Below are positions 5,231 through 6,498 of a DNA stretch of 6,498 bases, in pieces; the first letter of the stretch is position 1, and every line of letters begins with the position of its first letter. Made by a program: the position numbers and the translations under genes. Under the pieces are notes generated by a model. It made no database searches and was not told where the DNA came from. It worked only from the letters and a program-made list of their open reading frames with translations. Origin of the DNA: Acidaminococcales bacterium (GTDB lineage: Bacteria > Bacillota > Negativicutes > Acidaminococcales > JAISLQ01); the NCBI GenBank assembly GCA_031275255.1, contig JAISPA010000100.1, positions 1-6,498 of the forward strand, read 5' to 3'.

Positions 5231-5400
5231 AAACCGTCCCTCCTTAAAACGAAATTCATAAATAATTACCGCACCTTGTCTATCTTGTTTCTCCAACAAC
5301 CGTTAAAATCCTGCGCGCCCGCGGTTTGTAAATAAATTTTATCACTGGACTGCATCAGCCCCCATCTGTAGGCGGCTGGAATATATCAGGGAGAAGGCAA
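5231..5400. promoter_or_regulatory. 170-base divergent control region of usp and the exonuclease gene
   Basis: Both genes start from this spacer. The usp side has AAGGAGGG next to the start codon; the exonuclease side has GGGAGAAGG (5389-5397). AT-rich hexamers resembling -10 boxes occur (TAAAAT at 5304-5309 plus; TAATTA near 5265 minus), but none has a well-placed -35 partner, so I assign no promoter. A hairpin, CAGCC (5356-5360) with GGCTG (5374-5378) plus two inner pairs, would lie in the exonuclease mRNA leader. Confidence 0.35.
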
Positions 5401-6174
5401 ATGAAAATAGCTACTTTCAACATAAACTCAATAAGGATAAGGCAAGCCGCCCTCATCGAATGGATGAAAAAAGAAGCCATCGACATTGCCGCTTTGCAGG
5501 AAACCAAAGTGCAAGATAAAGATTTCCCGCTCGCCGGGTTTACCGGCGCCGGCTATCAGGCGGTTTATAGCGGCGAGAAAGGGCGAAACGGCGTCGCGAT
5601 AATAAGCGCGGAAACGGCGGGACAGGCAACATACGGGCTGGACGGCATAGGCGAAAAAGGCGAGGCGCGGCTGATCAAAGCGCAATTCGGCGGCATAACG
5701 GTGGTAAACACCTATGTTCCGCAAGGACGCGCGCCGGGTACGGACTATTTTCGCTATAAAATCGCCTGGCTGCGCGGTATGCGCCAATATCTGGAAAAAC
5801 ATTTCACGCCCGCGCAAAAAGTGATTTGGCTGGGGGATCTTAATGTCGCCATGAAAGCGATCGATGTATACGACCCGATAAAACTCGCGGGCGAAGTCGG
5901 CTTTCATCCCGACGAACAGGCGGCGCTGGCCTACAGTATGGATTGGGGATTTGTCGACATCTTCCGCAAACATGTGCCGGAAGCCGGCCATTACACCTTC
6001 TGGGACTACCGCATAGCAAATGCGCTCAGGCGCGGCATGGGCTGGCGCATCGACTATATACTGGCCACGCCCCCTTTGGCCGGGCGTTCGGTCAGGTCTT
6101 ACGTCGCATCCGATTTAAGAAGCAAAGAACGCCCATCGGACCACGCCCCGCTTGTAGCCGAATTTGACCTTTAG
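5401..6174 (+). CDS. xth: Exodeoxyribonuclease III (AP endonuclease)
   Basis: This is a Mg2+-dependent base-excision-repair enzyme that cuts the backbone 5' of abasic sites and degrades double-stranded DNA 3' to 5'. The 257 residues span the whole exonuclease-endonuclease-phosphatase fold, close to E. coli XthA (268). The catalytic residues are in order: Asn7 (ATFNINSIR), Glu34 (LQETK), GRNGVAI (61-67), Tyr105 (NTYVPQG), Asp146 and Asn148 (GDLNVA), Asp218 (GWRIDYILAT) and the final Asp247-His248 (SDHAPL). Nothing essential is missing. ATG 5401 follows GGGAGAAGG at normal distance, and the family N-terminus starts exactly there. No terminator follows; the insertion-sequence debris starts about 25 bases after the stop, so the transcript may run into it. 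Confidence 0.95.
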   Translation: MKIATFNINSIRIRQAALIEWMKKEAIDIAALQETKVQDKDFPLAGFTGAGYQAVYSGEKGRNGVAIISAETAGQATYGLDGIGEKGEARLIKAQFGGITVVNTYVPQGRAPGTDYFRYKIAWLRGMRQYLEKHFTPAQKVIWLGDLNVAMKAIDVYDPIKLAGEVGFHPDEQAALAYSMDWGFVDIFRKHVPEAGHYTFWDYRIANALRRGMGWRIDYILATPPLAGRSVRSYVASDLRSKERPSDHAPLVAEFDL

Positions 6175-6199
6175 CCGCCTCTTTATCACTAAACTATAG

Positions 6200-6337
6200 T
6201 CAAATGCTTTTTAAACGGCAGCAAAGAGCGTCATAAAAACCGGAAAAATCAGCGAGCGTTCTGCGCAGTTTAGCTTTTAGCCATGCCCAAAAGTTTTCAA
6301 CCGCGCAGGGGTCATAAAGCAGAGTGTTGCCTAATAT
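6200..6337 (-). pseudogene. C-terminal remnant of an IS630-type transposase
   Basis: Reading leftwards, a 45-codon open stretch ends at TGA (6202-6200). It contains CAVENFWAWLKAKLRRTL and then FSGFYDALCCRLKSI. IS630-family transposases end with the DDE glutamate in (D)LNPIENFWAWLK followed by a helix and an FYDALC-like tail, so this is the last ~40 residues with the catalytic Glu region retained. The consensus LNPIEN has become PCAVEN, a sign of decay. An in-frame stop (6340-6338) and loss of all upstream domains show that the gene is broken. The element's outer end should lie near 6185-6199, but I could not define its terminal repeat or TA target. Confidence 0.7.
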
Positions 6338-6372
6338 TTAAATATGAAGATGAATTAGAGGTAATAGTATGA
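6332..6372 (+). pseudogene. Last codons of a lost gene ahead of the DUF3842 start
   Basis: The plus-strand frame reads IFKYEDELEVIV and stops at TGA 6370-6372, overlapping the next ATG (6369) as ATGA. A four-base overlap is the normal arrangement of two translationally coupled genes, so I read this as the real tail of an upstream partner whose body is gone. Its family cannot be identified from about a dozen residues. The left boundary with the IS630 debris is near 6332-6340. Confidence 0.45.
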
Positions 6373-6407
6373 GGATTGCGGTTGTAGATGGTCAAGGCGG
6401 CGGAATC
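6369..6407 (+). pseudogene. First 13 codons of a DUF3842 gene, truncated
   Basis: ATG 6369 begins MRIAVVDGQGGGI, the highly characteristic opening of DUF3842 proteins (M-K/R-IAV-I/V-DGQGGGIG), small proteins of unknown function found in Clostridia and Negativicutes whose start resembles a nucleotide-binding glycine-rich loop. AGAGG (6357-6361, within the end of the upstream reading frame) serves as its ribosome binding site. The next codon should be Gly but is Asn, and homology stops: from here the minus strand encodes an IS5-type transposase. The gene is therefore cut after codon 13, with no downstream part in the window. The family call rests on one short but distinctive motif. Confidence 0.55.
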
Positions 6408-6498
6408 AACACACAGGTTTTCCATATCCGCGTCCGCACTCAAAGCCCGGAATATCCGCTCCAACAAACCGTTATCCTGCCATTTGCGAAACCGTGCG
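6402..6498 (-). pseudogene. Internal fragment of an IS5/IS427-type transposase
   Basis: From the right edge leftwards one frame reads ARFRKWQDNGLLERIFRAL and then SADADMENLCVDS. IS5-family (IS427/ISL2 group) transposases have this R-F-R-K-W-x-x-x-G-x-W/L-E-R-I/L-F segment followed by the first DDE aspartate in LCIDST-x-VRAH. The match ends right after that Asp-Ser (Asp codon at 6407-6405); VRAH and everything after it is missing. The frame stays open into unrelated sequence until TGA 6314-6312, giving a chimeric tail. The N-terminal part may continue beyond the window. The element is inactive on this side. Confidence 0.65.

Noticed and set aside
5428..5991. 187-codon minus-strand open frame opposite the exonuclease gene
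   Set aside because: It is antisense to an exonuclease III gene with all catalytic motifs and has no recognisable domain.
1..6498. CRISPR array, toxin-antitoxin pair or other defence system
   Set aside because: I saw no regularly spaced direct repeats and no gene pair with toxin-antitoxin or defence motifs; all long genes are housekeeping types.

Overview
The window looks like chromosomal DNA from an anaerobic Bacillota bacterium, most likely a Negativicutes (Sporomusa/Selenomonas-type) relative. This is inferred from gene content: a Clostridia-type metallophosphoesterase, a stand-alone TSCPD-domain protein, a DUF3842 start, strong AGGAGG-type ribosome binding sites, and lgt beside a CcdA/TlpA pair. 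No rRNA or other phylogenetic marker is present, so the assignment is tentative.

Layout from left to right. Bases 1-133 are the tail of a plus-strand metallophosphoesterase. A palindrome-rich convergent spacer (134-340) follows, with four consecutive hairpins. The minus-strand pair tlpA-like -> ccdA (1515-341) forms a thiol-redox unit at the membrane. It is divergent, across only 44 bases, from lgt (1560-2354), which converges on ridA (2756-2373, minus). A 365-base gap without a gene (2757-3121) separates ridA from a small four-cysteine TSCPD protein. This gap holds a perfect 12-base palindrome, a perfect 12-base inverted repeat and a further hairpin. A CorA-type divalent cation channel (3531-4481) and an unrecognised 75-residue protein (4515-4742) follow on the plus strand. 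They converge on a single-domain UspA protein (5230-4772, minus), which is divergent from an exodeoxyribonuclease III gene (5401-6174).

The last ~300 bases are a graveyard. They hold the C-terminal piece of an IS630-type transposase (minus), a 76-base island containing the end of one lost gene overlapping the start of a DUF3842 gene (plus), and an internal piece of an IS5/IS427-type transposase (minus). The DUF3842 start is cut after 13 codons exactly where the IS5-type sequence begins.

Most of the window is ordinary housekeeping: disulfide/cytochrome c maturation, lipoprotein modification, imine detoxification, Mg2+ transport, stress response and DNA repair. I found no convincing new multi-gene system. 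The points worth a second look are the remnant at the right end, the structured spacers, the substituted residues in Lgt and the unrecognised small protein after corA.
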